NCBI GenBank assembly: GCA_903834145.1
Contig: CAILHY010000027.1
Location: 1 to 64,000 of the forward strand
Reading direction: 5' to 3'
From: an uncultured Actinomycetes bacterium
GTDB taxonomy: Bacteria; Actinomycetota; Actinomycetes; Nanopelagicales; Nanopelagicaceae
DNA length: 64,000 nt
Below the pieces are notes generated by a model. The model was not told the DNA's origin, ran no database searches, and worked only from the letters and a program-made list of their open reading frames with translations. The translations under genes and the position numbers were made by a program. How positions within the stretch are numbered: position 1 is the stretch's first letter; each line of letters opens with the position of its first letter. This document shows, piece after piece, positions 49,738 through 59,718 of this stretch.

Positions 49738-51282
49738 ATGGGGCGCTGGATTCTTGCAATTGATTTAGGTAATGGTGGACCCAAGGTTGCTGTCGTTGAC
49801 CTACATGATCAACTCCTTGCTGTGAGTGTTCGTGCTGTCAGTGTAAAAATCGGGCTGGATGGCACCGCTACCCAAGATGCAAATGAATGGTGGAAAGAAA
49901 CGCTTCAAGGTGCACGCGAGGCAATTGTTACTAGCAATGTGAACCCTCAAGATATGCATGCAGTTGCTATTACAGGGCAATGGGGCTCTACGGTCCCCGT
50001 GGATTCCAAAGGAATTCCCGTTGGCGAAGTACTTCTCTGGTCGGACACCCGCGGTGAAAGATATATGCGCGAAATCATTGGTGGTCCTATTAGTTATCAA
50101 GGATTTGCGCCTCATCGCGTAATTCCTTGGATACGAAAAACAGGTGGCGGCCCAACTCCCAGCGGAGCGGATCCGACCGGTCATTCCATGGTGTTGCAAC
50201 GCGAAATGAAAGCAACGCACGATCGCGCCTCATTCTTGCTGGAACCTATCGACTATCTCGGCATGCGTTTTACGGGAAAAGCCGGAGCAACTCCTGCATC
50301 CATGATTCTTAGTTGGATCACGGATAATCGCATAGGTAAACCTATGCAATATGACGCTGGACTTGTGAGAAAAGCTCACCGTGATCCGGCTAAATTACCT
50401 CCATTGCTCTCCACTGGATCAATCCTTGGAACAATTCTTCCCGATGTTGCAGAATCTTTGGGAGTTCCCACAAACGTTCCGGTCATTTGTGGTATTCCTG
50501 ATTTGCATTCTGCAGTTATCGGCAGCGGCGCCGTAGAACCTTTTGATACCCATGTAACGATTTCAACAACGGCTTGGATTGGCGCTCGAGTTCCCTTTAA
50601 GAAGACCGACATTTTGCATTCCATCGCAAGCGTTCCGGGTCTCGATAAGAACTATCCAGTCGTTGCCAATAACCACGAAACAGGTGGTTCGGCCCTTCGT
50701 TGGTTAATAGAAAATGTATTCACTGGCGAAGGATATGAAGGTGCCCTCGCAAGGGCACAGACTGCCCCTGCTGGCAGTGAAGGTGTGATCTTTACTCCTT
50801 GGCTTAATGGTGAGCGAAGCCCGATCGATGACAAGAAAGTCCGCGCTTCATTCTTAAATATGTCACTTCGGACCGATGAATCCATGATGATTCGGGCCGT
50901 AATGGAAGGCGTGGCTTTTAATTCTCGTTGGCTCTTTGATTCTTACGAAAAATTCCTGGGTCGCAAGCCCGCAACGGTTCGCATTATCGGCGGTGGCGCG
51001 CAATCAGATTTGTGGTGCCAAATGCATGCTTACGCACTCAATCGACCGGTGGAACGTCCTGCTAATCCACGAGATGCACAACTCAAAGGCGCTGCTTCGT
51101 GGGCAAGAATTTGCTTGGGAGAAATTTCGCTAAGAGAGGCGGGTGATCAGACGAAAGTCGCTGACACGTTCCTTCCTGATGGACCTGATGCGAAGATTTA
51201 TGCCGATCTTTATCAAGAATACCGAGGTCTTTACACGGTGCTTAAAAAGACCCATCACCGACTGGGCAAGATCACTAATTAG
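49738..51282 (+). CDS. FGGY-family carbohydrate kinase (xylulokinase-like)
   Basis: A 514-residue sugar or polyol kinase. N-terminal ATPase fold AIDLGNGGPKVAVVD (7-21), TGQWGSTVPVD, WSDTRGE (catalytic Asp region), and the C-terminal signature RIIGGGAQSDLWCQMHA. Xylulokinase is the nearest named type, but FGGY specificity cannot be read from sequence. It is probably cotranscribed with the PLP enzyme gene. Its end overlaps the convergent PfkB kinase gene by 8 bases. Confidence 0.9.
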   Translation: MGRWILAIDLGNGGPKVAVVDLHDQLLAVSVRAVSVKIGLDGTATQDANEWWKETLQGAREAIVTSNVNPQDMHAVAITGQWGSTVPVDSKGIPVGEVLLWSDTRGERYMREIIGGPISYQGFAPHRVIPWIRKTGGGPTPSGADPTGHSMVLQREMKATHDRASFLLEPIDYLGMRFTGKAGATPASMILSWITDNRIGKPMQYDAGLVRKAHRDPAKLPPLLSTGSILGTILPDVAESLGVPTNVPVICGIPDLHSAVIGSGAVEPFDTHVTISTTAWIGARVPFKKTDILHSIASVPGLDKNYPVVANNHETGGSALRWLIENVFTGEGYEGALARAQTAPAGSEGVIFTPWLNGERSPIDDKKVRASFLNMSLRTDESMMIRAVMEGVAFNSRWLFDSYEKFLGRKPATVRIIGGGAQSDLWCQMHAYALNRPVERPANPRDAQLKGAASWARICLGEISLREAGDQTKVADTFLPDGPDAKIYADLYQEYRGLYTVLKKTHHRLGKITN

Positions 51283-52246
51283 CCCTTATCTTCTCAAATA
51301 TTTCTGCTACACGTGAAGCATCCACATCTCCCGCTCGTCCCTTTTCACATGCCGCTGAAGCAGTTGCTGTGCCATACATAAGTGAGAGTTTCCAATCAAT
51401 GTCAGAAACTTTGGTGACGACTCCTTGCTCTTCACTCTTGAGAACAAAACCTGCAGCCAGTGAATCTCCCGCACCGACAGCGCTTACTACGTTCACGGGA
51501 AAGCTCGGAACAAAATCGACTCGGCCTTGGTGGGCAATGGCAGTACCCAATTCGCCCGCATGTACAAGTGCAACTTTGACTCCCATTTCGCAGAGCTTAA
51601 GCGCAGCGCTCTTAGCGCGTGCGATTCCATCGCGAATATCTCCGGTGAAGAAATCTTCCGAGCCAGCACTGATCACCGCTTCGGCTTCATCCAAATTGGG
51701 GGAAACAATGTCTACTCCAGCAAAGAGACCAAAGGATAAAAAGTGAGGGGCGGTATCCATAAGCAAGAGGCTTCCTTTTTCGTGAACGAGATTAACTAAG
51801 GCAGTAACTGACTCTTGCGTAACACCATGTGGAAAACTGCCCATACAGGCGACGATTTCACCAGGCATGATTTCTCGTTCAATTTCAGCCAGATACTTCT
51901 TCCAGTCTTCTTCGGTAATTGTTGGTCCTTCTTCATTGACTACGGTGTTTACCGCCGTGCCCTCTTCTAAGTACATAGTCGCGACTCGAATACTCCCAAC
52001 GTAAGTGGTGTAGCGAAAATCGGCTTTCTCGTCAAAGAGCAGTCGGCAATATGTATCAGCATCACGATCTCCCACTAACACGATGAGTGGGGCCTTGCGC
52101 TTTAAGCTGTGTGCTACCCGAGCTGAATCAATGCCCTTGCCGCCAGCACGCACTTCCGCCGAGGGCGTCCTCATTACTGCGCCCCGTTCAAAATGCCCCA
52201 TATGAAGGGTTCGGGAGAAACATGGGTTCGGGTTGAGGATCAACAT
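51275..52246 (-). CDS. PfkB-family kinase (1-phosphofructokinase/tagatose-6-phosphate kinase-like)
   Basis: A 323-residue ribokinase-fold kinase. The N-terminus LILNPNPCFSRTLHM and GGKGIDSARVAHSL (35-48) are those of the LacC/FruK branch, and the catalytic GAGD is at 258-261 (SAVGAGDSLAAGF). The substrate is probably a sugar phosphate. No PTS or bisphosphate aldolase gene is beside it. It follows the MgtA-like gene on the same strand by 18 bases. Confidence 0.88.
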   Translation of the reverse strand: MLILNPNPCFSRTLHMGHFERGAVMRTPSAEVRAGGKGIDSARVAHSLKRKAPLIVLVGDRDADTYCRLLFDEKADFRYTTYVGSIRVATMYLEEGTAVNTVVNEEGPTITEEDWKKYLAEIEREIMPGEIVACMGSFPHGVTQESVTALVNLVHEKGSLLLMDTAPHFLSFGLFAGVDIVSPNLDEAEAVISAGSEDFFTGDIRDGIARAKSAALKLCEMGVKVALVHAGELGTAIAHQGRVDFVPSFPVNVVSAVGAGDSLAAGFVLKSEEQGVVTKVSDIDWKLSLMYGTATASAACEKGRAGDVDASRVAEIFEKIRAN

Positions 52247-52264
52247 AACGTCACTTCACCTTTT

Positions 52265-54709
52265 TCATGGCATCCAGTATTTCTTTGCTGCTTCATTAAG
52301 AAAAATGTAGACCCCTATTAAGCCAAATAGAACCACCAGAAGTTTCAAAGGCAGTGGTGAAAGTCCGATCAGTGAATGAATGGGCGAATACGGAATACCT
52401 ATGGCCAGGACTGCCAAAATCGCACTCGCCCAAAATAGTCCTTTACCCGGCTTACTTCTCCAGAAACGTCTGTTTGTGCGAAGGACCATCATTACTGAAA
52501 GTTCGGTCAGGGTTGATTCCACAAACCACCCGCTTCTGAAGAGTGTTGCATCTGCGTTGAAACCTAGTTTCAAAACCAGAAAAGTGAGTATGTCAAAAGC
52601 GGAACTCAACAAACCAAATGAAATCATAAACTTTCTAATTGCCTTTATATCCCAAGCTCTAGGGCTAGCTACGTTCTCTGGATCGACCAAGTCACCAGAA
52701 ATAGCAAGTGCAGGGAAATCCGTCATGAAATTCAGGAGAAGAATCTGCATAGGCAGGAGCGGCAAGTATGGCAAGAACACATCGGCGATCGCCATTGAAA
52801 CAACGTTTCCGAAAGCAGCACTTACTCCAACTCGAACGTACTTCATCGTGTTTACAAAAGTGCGTCTGCCCAAACGAATTCCTTCGGCAACGACCCTGAG
52901 GTCTTTATCGAGCAGCACTATGGATGCAGCACTTTTTGCCACATCTACTGCAGTGTTCACCGAAATGCCGACATCGGCTGCGTGCAATGCAGCAGCATCA
53001 TTGATTCCATCTCCGAAATATCCAACGGTGGCACCACTTGCTCGCAAGGCACGGACAATTCGTTCTTTCTGAAGTGGATCTACTTCAGCAAAGACTCTGC
53101 AGCCTTTAGCTTTCAGTGCTAACTCATCATCACTCAGGGCGGCAATGTCATTGCCTGTAAGAATTACCTCGGCATTTAGACCTACTTGTTTGGAGATCGA
53201 CTTTGCCGCAAGTGGGTTATCTCCTGTAATCAGATAGAGATCGATTCCTAAACCAGCCAGTTCCAATATCGCCTCACGTGCATCACTCTTTGGAGGATCC
53301 AGAAAAACAAGGAGTCCTTCAAAGGTCATTTTGCATTCATCTGCGGCAGTTATCGAGGTACTTCCTGGAAGCGTTCGCGTGGCAATTGCCAGGACACGAT
53401 TACCTAGGGCACTGAGTTCTCGAAACTTTTCAGTCAAAGAATCCGCAACATCGGCAATAGGTAGGAGTTCCTCTTGTCCTCTGGCGTTTTCGCAAACTTC
53501 TATTACCTTTTCAAATGATCCTTTCGTGATCATTACCGGATCTGGATCAGCGACCAGCACGCTTAATCGACGGCGTTGAAAATCATACGCGGCTTCCCCA
53601 AGTACTGGGATGCTCTCAAATCTCTTACCCACTGAAGCAATAATTGCTGCATCGAGAGGATTAGTGAAACCTTTTTGCAAACTTGCATTGAGATATGCCA
53701 GGCGAAGCACGTTATCGCTTGAATCACCGTGGCAATTAATGGCTGAATCTAAATTCACAACTCCTGCAGTAATTGTGCCTGTTTTGTCTGTGCAAAGAAT
53801 TGACATAACGCCGAAATCTTCAATCGCATCAAGACGCTTTACCAGGACTTGTTTATCGGCCATGCGGCGCGCTCCAGCGGCGAGGGAGACAGAGATGATG
53901 ACAGGCAAGAGTTGAGGCGTGAGTCCTACCGCCAGAGCGAGCGAAAATAGCAATGACTCGATTAAGGGGCGATGCAAAAACATATTGACAATAAAGAGTA
54001 CCGAAACCAATACAAGCATGGCATGCAACAGGAGCATTCCAAATGCAGTGGTTCCCCGCTCGAATCCCGTGGTTACATTTTTACTATCGACTTCTTTCGA
54101 TAAGGATCCAAATTGAGTTTCTTTCCCGGTCTTTACGACATGCCCTTCACCGACCCCACTGACTACATGCGTGCCGTAAAACAATTCAGTGGATCTTTGG
54201 GAAATTGGTTTAGTCGCATCTGGTTCGCCAGCAACTTTCTCGCGCGGAAAAGACTCTCCCGTCATGGCTGATTCATCCACCATCAGGGCCTGCGCTTGAG
54301 TGATGTTCATATCAGCAGGTATGAGGTCTCCCACTCGTAACACCACCAAATCACCAACAACGACTTCAGCAATAGGTATCGCGATTTCAATCCCATCTCG
54401 CACAACTTCAACATGAACTTGCACCCGGCTCATTAAGGTGGCCATCGTTTGCCCGGCTCGATGTTCTTGCCAATATCCGAGAGCTCCGCTGGGAATAATG
54501 ATTGCCAAAATGATTGCACCATCAGTGATGTCCCCCGCGATCATCGAAATAATCGTTGCGGCGAAGAGAATCAGGATGATGGGGCTCTGAAATTGCTTAA
54601 TAAAAAGGCGAAAAGCTGAATGCACCGCTTTCGCTTCTATGGAGTTCGGGCCATTTGCCTTGAGTCGTTCTGATGCTTGCGCTGAACTCAACCCGCCCAG
54701 TGAAGTCAT
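52265..54709 (-). CDS. mgtA: magnesium-transporting P-type ATPase (MgtA/MgtB type)
   Basis: An 814-residue P3B-type ATPase. Phosphorylation site DKTGT (Asp308), TGES actuator motif (150-153), the ion-site helix VGLTPQLLPVI (261-271) close to the MgtA VGLTPEMLPMI, GDGINDAAAL hinge motif and about ten helices. It imports Mg2+ under limitation. It is shorter than E. coli MgtA (898), mainly at the N-terminus. I saw no M-box or MgtL-type leader upstream; the 134 bases to the korA start hold nothing else I can name. Confidence 0.93.
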   Translation of the reverse strand: MTSLGGLSSAQASERLKANGPNSIEAKAVHSAFRLFIKQFQSPIILILFAATIISMIAGDITDGAIILAIIIPSGALGYWQEHRAGQTMATLMSRVQVHVEVVRDGIEIAIPIAEVVVGDLVVLRVGDLIPADMNITQAQALMVDESAMTGESFPREKVAGEPDATKPISQRSTELFYGTHVVSGVGEGHVVKTGKETQFGSLSKEVDSKNVTTGFERGTTAFGMLLLHAMLVLVSVLFIVNMFLHRPLIESLLFSLALAVGLTPQLLPVIISVSLAAGARRMADKQVLVKRLDAIEDFGVMSILCTDKTGTITAGVVNLDSAINCHGDSSDNVLRLAYLNASLQKGFTNPLDAAIIASVGKRFESIPVLGEAAYDFQRRRLSVLVADPDPVMITKGSFEKVIEVCENARGQEELLPIADVADSLTEKFRELSALGNRVLAIATRTLPGSTSITAADECKMTFEGLLVFLDPPKSDAREAILELAGLGIDLYLITGDNPLAAKSISKQVGLNAEVILTGNDIAALSDDELALKAKGCRVFAEVDPLQKERIVRALRASGATVGYFGDGINDAAALHAADVGISVNTAVDVAKSAASIVLLDKDLRVVAEGIRLGRRTFVNTMKYVRVGVSAAFGNVVSMAIADVFLPYLPLLPMQILLLNFMTDFPALAISGDLVDPENVASPRAWDIKAIRKFMISFGLLSSAFDILTFLVLKLGFNADATLFRSGWFVESTLTELSVMMVLRTNRRFWRSKPGKGLFWASAILAVLAIGIPYSPIHSLIGLSPLPLKLLVVLFGLIGVYIFLNEAAKKYWMP

Positions 54710-54843
54710 TGCAACAGGCTACTCTCATGGAAAAGTCAAGGATTTCCTGAGAGGAATTCACACGCTCGGAATGGTCGGAGTGCTCGCCCTGAGATGAAAG
54801 TCATCCAAGAAATGCCCTCACTGACTAGCCATTTAGCGTCAAA

Positions 54844-56691
54844 TTGAGCAAGATAAACCACGTGACCAAGCCCGTTGTATCGCTTGACCAGGTAACAATT
54901 CGATTCGCTGGCGACAGTGGTGATGGAATGCAACTCACCGGTGATCGCTTCACGATGGACACCGCAAGTCTGGGTAATGATCTTTCTACACTCCCAAATT
55001 ACCCTGCGGAAATTCGTGCACCTCAGGGAACCATCCCTGGCGTCTCCTCATTCCAACTTCACTTCGCTGATCACCATGTTCAAACACCTGGCGATGCACC
55101 GGACGTATTAGTTGCCATGAACCCGGCAGCACTTAAGGCGAACATTAAAGAGGTTCGTCGCGGCGCGACCATCATCGTGGATAAAGATGAATTCACCACG
55201 CGCAATCTTTCTAAGGTTGGATACGAGACAAATCCTCTAGAAGATGGCTCCCTTGATAGTTACAAGGTGCACGCGGTAGGGCTGACTTCATTAACGGTGG
55301 CGGCACTTTCTGAGCTTTCATTAACCCGCAAAGAGGCTGAGCGCTCTAAGAACATGTTCGCGCTTGGACTTCTCACATGGATGTATCACCGTCCAACAGA
55401 GTCCACTGAAAATTTCTTAAAGGCTAAATTTGGAAAGAAGCCAGAAATTTTGGCAGCCAACTTGCTTGCCTATAAGACTGGTTGGAATTACGGAGAAACA
55501 ACCGAGGACTTCGCAGTTTCTTATGAAATCGCAAAAGCTCACATGCCTGCGGGTAAATATCGCAACATCAGCGGCAACACTGCGATGGCATATGGGCTCA
55601 TTGCCGCTTCACAGCGCAGTGGCCTTAAATTATTTCTTGGCTCCTACCCCATCACTCCTGCATCAGATATCTTGCATGAACTTTCAAAACATAAGAAGTT
55701 TGGCGTCATTACTTTCCAGGCTGAGGATGAGATTGCTGCTGTTGGATCTGCCCTAGGTGCTTCTTATGGTGGCGCTCTCGGAATCACAACAACATCAGGT
55801 CCCGGAGTTGCGTTAAAGAGCGAAATGATTGGTCTGGGAGTCATGCTGGAGTTACCACTGATCATCATCGATGTTCAACGTGGTGGTCCATCAACGGGGC
55901 TCCCAACAAAGACCGAACAATCCGATCTACTGCAGGCAATGTATGGACGAAATGGTGAATCTCCTGTTGCCGTTCTTGCACCGTCACATGCCAGCGATTG
56001 CTTTGACATTGCGCTAGAAGCTGCGCGTATTGCAACGACGTACCGTGTTCCGGTATTCATTATGTCTGATGGTTACATCGCTAACGGATCAGAGCCATGG
56101 AAGATCCCATCTGTGGATTCACTTCCTGACCTGCACGTGGAATTCGCGAAAACCCAAGAGAATTTCATGCCATATCTTCGCGATCCAAAGACACTTGCCC
56201 GGCCGTGGGCAATTCCTGGTACCAAGGGAATTGAACATCGCATTGGTGGTCTAGAAAAGGCAGATAAGACAGGCGCCATTTCTTACGAGCCAGCAAACCA
56301 CGACCTCATGGTTCGTGCGCGTGCTGCCAAGGTTGCAGGTATCGAAGTTCCTGATTTAATCGTCGATGATCCTACGGGCGACGCAGATGTTTTGATACTT
56401 GGGTGGGGTTCAACATTTGGACCAATCGCCTCTGCAATCGAAGCACTTCGCGAGAGTGGAGAAAAGGTTGCACAGGCTCACCTGCGCTACATCAATCCAT
56501 TCCCAAAGAACTTAGGTGCGATCCTTGAGAAGTATCCAAAGGTTTTGGTACCTGAAATGAACCTAGGACAACTGGCAATGCTTTTGCGCAATCAGTTCCT
56601 CAAGGATGTTATTCCTTGCAATCAAGTACGGGGTCTTCCATTCACAACTCAAGAACTCATTGACTCAACGATGGCGGTGTTGCATGCCTGA
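54844..56691 (+). CDS. korA: 2-oxoacid:ferredoxin oxidoreductase alpha (gamma-alpha fusion) subunit
   Basis: A 615-residue subunit with the gamma domain first (IRFAGDSGDGMQLTGDRF, residues 19-36; about 1-200) followed by the pyrimidine-binding alpha domain (YPITPASDILHELS; TTSGPGVALKSEM). This is the actinobacterial two-subunit KorA, which with KorB oxidises 2-oxoglutarate to succinyl-CoA and reduces ferredoxin. The start is TTG 54844, with TAGCGT four bases upstream; GTG 54862 is an alternative. It overlaps korB by 8 bases. Confidence 0.92.
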   Translation: MSKINHVTKPVVSLDQVTIRFAGDSGDGMQLTGDRFTMDTASLGNDLSTLPNYPAEIRAPQGTIPGVSSFQLHFADHHVQTPGDAPDVLVAMNPAALKANIKEVRRGATIIVDKDEFTTRNLSKVGYETNPLEDGSLDSYKVHAVGLTSLTVAALSELSLTRKEAERSKNMFALGLLTWMYHRPTESTENFLKAKFGKKPEILAANLLAYKTGWNYGETTEDFAVSYEIAKAHMPAGKYRNISGNTAMAYGLIAASQRSGLKLFLGSYPITPASDILHELSKHKKFGVITFQAEDEIAAVGSALGASYGGALGITTTSGPGVALKSEMIGLGVMLELPLIIIDVQRGGPSTGLPTKTEQSDLLQAMYGRNGESPVAVLAPSHASDCFDIALEAARIATTYRVPVFIMSDGYIANGSEPWKIPSVDSLPDLHVEFAKTQENFMPYLRDPKTLARPWAIPGTKGIEHRIGGLEKADKTGAISYEPANHDLMVRARAAKVAGIEVPDLIVDDPTGDADVLILGWGSTFGPIASAIEALRESGEKVAQAHLRYINPFPKNLGAILEKYPKVLVPEMNLGQLAMLLRNQFLKDVIPCNQVRGLPFTTQELIDSTMAVLHA

Positions 56692-57685
56692 TCTAGCTCT
56701 GACCAAGAAGGACTTCACCTCTGATCAAGAAGTGAAATGGTGTCCTGGTTGTGGTGACTATTCGATCCTCTCCACGATGCAATCCTTCCTTCCTGAACTT
56801 GGCGTTCCTCGTGAAAACATCGTTTTCGTTTCGGGTATTGGGTGCTCCTCCAGATTCCCTTACTACTTAGAGACTTTCGGCATGCACTCGATCCACGGTC
56901 GTGCCCCAACGATTGCAACAGGTCTAGCGATTTCACGACCTGATTTAACGGTCTTCGTTATTACTGGAGATGGCGATTCACTTTCTATCGGTGGAAACCA
57001 CTTGATCCATTCATTGCGCCGCAATATCGAACTCAAGATTTTGCTCTTCAATAACCGTATCTACGGTTTAACGAAGGGGCAATACTCACCGACGAGCGAG
57101 CAAGGAAAGGTCACCAAGTCGACCCCTCTGGGTTCACTAGACACTCCTTTCAATCCAATCTCCTTGGCAATCGGCGCTGAAGCAACATTTGTTGCCCGGA
57201 CCGTGGACAGCGATCGCAAACATTTCACAGAAGTTTTGCGTGCTGCTACCGCCCATAAGGGATCGGCTTTGATTGAAATCTTCCAGAACTGCCCCATCTT
57301 TAATGATGGCGCCTTCGATATCGTCAAAGATGGCGACACCAAGGGCGCTGCACTCTTGCAGATGGTTCATGGGCAGGCAATCAAATCTGAAACCCACGGA
57401 TTGGTTCACGATGGAGCATCGCTCAAAGTTGTTGAACTCGGTAGCGTCAGCGAAAGTGATCTCGTGATTCACGATGCTCATAACGCTGATCCTTCATACG
57501 CCTTCGCACTCTCGCGTCTTTCATCATCGGAACTCAGCCATGTACCTGTGGGTATTTTCCGCGATGTTCAGCGCGATGGATACGGCTCCATGGTCAATAA
57601 CCAAGTTGCCGACATCATTGCTGCACAAGGCGCGGGGGACCTAAATTCTCTACTCACTAGTGGCGATACCTGGGACGTACAGTAG
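56684..57685 (+). CDS. korB: 2-oxoacid:ferredoxin oxidoreductase beta subunit
   Basis: A 333-residue TPP-binding subunit. CPGCGDY (20-26) and GIGCSS (51-56) give cysteines for the iron-sulfur cluster, and the TPP motif is GDGDSLSIGGNH (95-106) ending in LLFNNRIYG. I start it at ATG 56684, where MPDLALTKKDF matches the family, inside the end of korA. It forms the oxidative TCA-cycle bypass common in actinobacteria. Confidence 0.95.
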   Translation: MPDLALTKKDFTSDQEVKWCPGCGDYSILSTMQSFLPELGVPRENIVFVSGIGCSSRFPYYLETFGMHSIHGRAPTIATGLAISRPDLTVFVITGDGDSLSIGGNHLIHSLRRNIELKILLFNNRIYGLTKGQYSPTSEQGKVTKSTPLGSLDTPFNPISLAIGAEATFVARTVDSDRKHFTEVLRAATAHKGSALIEIFQNCPIFNDGAFDIVKDGDTKGAALLQMVHGQAIKSETHGLVHDGASLKVVELGSVSESDLVIHDAHNADPSYAFALSRLSSSELSHVPVGIFRDVQRDGYGSMVNNQVADIIAAQGAGDLNSLLTSGDTWDVQ

Positions 57686-57696
57686 CTACAAAACTA

Positions 57697-58716
57697 TTAG
57701 CGGGTCACTCTCATCAAGTTCATTGGTAGGAGAGCGCTAACAGCCACGGGAAGAATCCACCAGCTCACTGCGCCTGAATGATTGACCATGGCCGTTGCGA
57801 TAAATGCGAGCAGGATTCCTACCGTGCCCCGCCAATCATCACCAATAAGAAAGTCAAACCAGAAGTCGCCGAACGCTTTGAGGCTCGTCCTAAAAGTTTT
57901 GCTCTGCAGAATTTCGGTTTCATCTTCTTCGATTTCATCAGCAAGAGTCACTTCAACAACATGCGCTTGAGCTAGCACCAGAGCGCGAGCCGCATGACGA
58001 CGCCGCAATAGCGCAACCAAAATCCAAGAAACAAGCGCCATAAAAGCGATGATTGCAGGTAGCGAGGCATCTTTACCTGGCCACTTCGCCCCTGCTCCTT
58101 CGGCTCCCCAGAAGATTCCAAATGAAGTCAACATAATTCCGACGATAAATTTCATGGTGTTTTCAGGAACTCGCGCCAACGGTTTACGCAGAGCAAATCC
58201 CGCGATCACCACAATGATTACGGCGGCAAGGGCAGCAAGTGAAGCCAGACCAATTTGATGTTGGATTGTTCCGAAAGTTAAGACGATAAAGGCAACCTCA
58301 AGTCCCTCAAGCAATACTCCCTTGAATGAGAGTGTGAAGGCATACCAATCATGCACTCCCAGGCGTTTTCCACTCTTTGCTTTACGCGCCTGCGCTAATT
58401 CCTCTTGAAAGATCGCATCTTCATCATGTAACGCTTTATAACCGCTGCTACGTAAAATCGCTTTGCGCACCCATTGCAAACCAAAAACAAGCAAGAGTCC
58501 ACCAACGAATAACCGAAGCCCACCAATCGGTAACTTTGAGAGCGCTGGTCCAAACCCACCAATAATTACCGCCAAAGTAGCTAGTCCGCTGCCGGTTCCC
58601 AATAATGCAGATCGCCAATCACGGGCAGTTCCTGCTGCTAAAACAATTGTTGTTGCCTCGACCGCCTCCACCGCGCATGCAAGAAAGACAGCAATAAATA
58701 AGGCCACACCATGCAT
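57697..58716 (-). CDS. COG4280/GDT1-like membrane protein, putative cation transporter
   Basis: A 339-residue membrane protein with about eight helices in two repeats. Each repeat holds an acidic motif (VEAVEATTIVLAAG near residue 17, LEGLEVAFIVLTFG near residue 135), as in the GDT1/UPF0016 and LysE-like transporters that move Mn2+ or Ca2+. A cytoplasmic acidic loop (LADEIEEDETE, near residue 257) separates the last helices. The substrate is inferred from family resemblance only. Confidence 0.72.
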   Translation of the reverse strand: MHGVALFIAVFLACAVEAVEATTIVLAAGTARDWRSALLGTGSGLATLAVIIGGFGPALSKLPIGGLRLFVGGLLLVFGLQWVRKAILRSSGYKALHDEDAIFQEELAQARKAKSGKRLGVHDWYAFTLSFKGVLLEGLEVAFIVLTFGTIQHQIGLASLAALAAVIIVVIAGFALRKPLARVPENTMKFIVGIMLTSFGIFWGAEGAGAKWPGKDASLPAIIAFMALVSWILVALLRRRHAARALVLAQAHVVEVTLADEIEEDETEILQSKTFRTSLKAFGDFWFDFLIGDDWRGTVGILLAFIATAMVNHSGAVSWWILPVAVSALLPMNLMRVTR

Positions 58717-58761
58717 TGAGATCTCTCTTTCCTAGATTGCTCATTATGCCGTGACTTCAGA

Positions 58762-58767
58762 TAGCGT
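58762..58767 (+). promoter_or_regulatory. putative -10 box of a leaderless promoter (nucleoside hydrolase gene)
   Basis: TAGCGT, six bases, then the ATG at 58774. Confidence 0.55.
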
Positions 58768-58773
58768 TGGCAA

Positions 58774-59718
58774 ATGAGCCAAAACCCCATTCCGGTAATT
58801 CTTGATTGCGATCCAGGCCACGATGACGTCATGGCGATTCTTCTGGCCGCTGCCAGCGAGCGACTTAATCTCGCAGCAATCACGACGGTCTCGGGCAATG
58901 GTCCTATCGATAAAGTCACCCAAAATGCGCTCAAGTTTTGCACTTTGGCGGGCCTGACAAATATTCCAATCGCCCAAGGTGCAACGCATCCTCTGATCGG
59001 GCAATCACATGCGGCGACCGAAATTCATGGAGAGAGCGCTCTGGATGGAGTCGCCCTTCCAGAAAGCACGATTGCATTGTCCAAGTTCAGCGCCGTCCAA
59101 CTGATGGCGCAGATCATTACTGAGTCACCTGTACCCGTCACGATTATTGCCACTGGCCCACTCACCAATGTTGCACAACTTCTGAGAACTCACCCTGAAC
59201 TTCATTCACGGATTCGGAGCATCAGCATTATGGGCGGTGGGACAGAGCGTGGTAACTGGCGTCCCTTGGCCGAATTCAACATCTGGTTTGATCCAGAGGC
59301 TGCCGACATTGTTTTTACAAGCGGACTCGATATCTACTTGTGCGGCCTCAACATCACGCACCAGGTTCTGATTACTCCCGAAATCTTCACACGATTAGAA
59401 AATATCGATTCGCACCTTTCGCGTACCATCGTTCCACTGATGCGATTTTTTGCTCATGCATACGACACAACATTCGGGATGCCACAACCACCTCTACATG
59501 ACCCGATAGCCGTGCTCATGGTCTCGCATCCAGAACTCTTCACTTTCGCTCATGTACCTGTCGCTATTGAAAAAGACGGCACTCATACGCGCGGAGCAAC
59601 AGTAATTGACCTTCATCGAGTAACGGATGCACCTAATAATGCATATGTTGCTATCGGAGTAGATGTGCCAGCATTTTGGGACTTAATGATTGAGGCAGTA
59701 GCAACTATCAGCGAATAG
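58774..59718 (+). CDS. inosine-uridine-preferring nucleoside hydrolase family protein
   Basis: A 314-residue ribohydrolase. The calcium-binding signature DCDPGHDD is at 11-18, with TTVSGNGPIDKVTQNALK and the catalytic His region PPLHDPIAVLMV near the end. It releases free base and ribose for salvage. It has a predicted leaderless promoter and overlaps the convergent MFS gene by 11 bases at the stops. Confidence 0.95.
   Translation: MSQNPIPVILDCDPGHDDVMAILLAAASERLNLAAITTVSGNGPIDKVTQNALKFCTLAGLTNIPIAQGATHPLIGQSHAATEIHGESALDGVALPESTIALSKFSAVQLMAQIITESPVPVTIIATGPLTNVAQLLRTHPELHSRIRSISIMGGGTERGNWRPLAEFNIWFDPEAADIVFTSGLDIYLCGLNITHQVLITPEIFTRLENIDSHLSRTIVPLMRFFAHAYDTTFGMPQPPLHDPIAVLMVSHPELFTFAHVPVAIEKDGTHTRGATVIDLHRVTDAPNNAYVAIGVDVPAFWDLMIEAVATISE

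Noticed and set aside
52380-53072. Plus-strand frame of 230 codons inside the MgtA-like gene
   Set aside because: It is antisense to the conserved hinge and membrane region of the ATPase.
54710-54843. M-box riboswitch or Mg-sensing leader before the MgtA-like gene
   Set aside because: The gap is only 134 bases, is shared with the divergent korA promoter, and shows no recognisable conserved helices.
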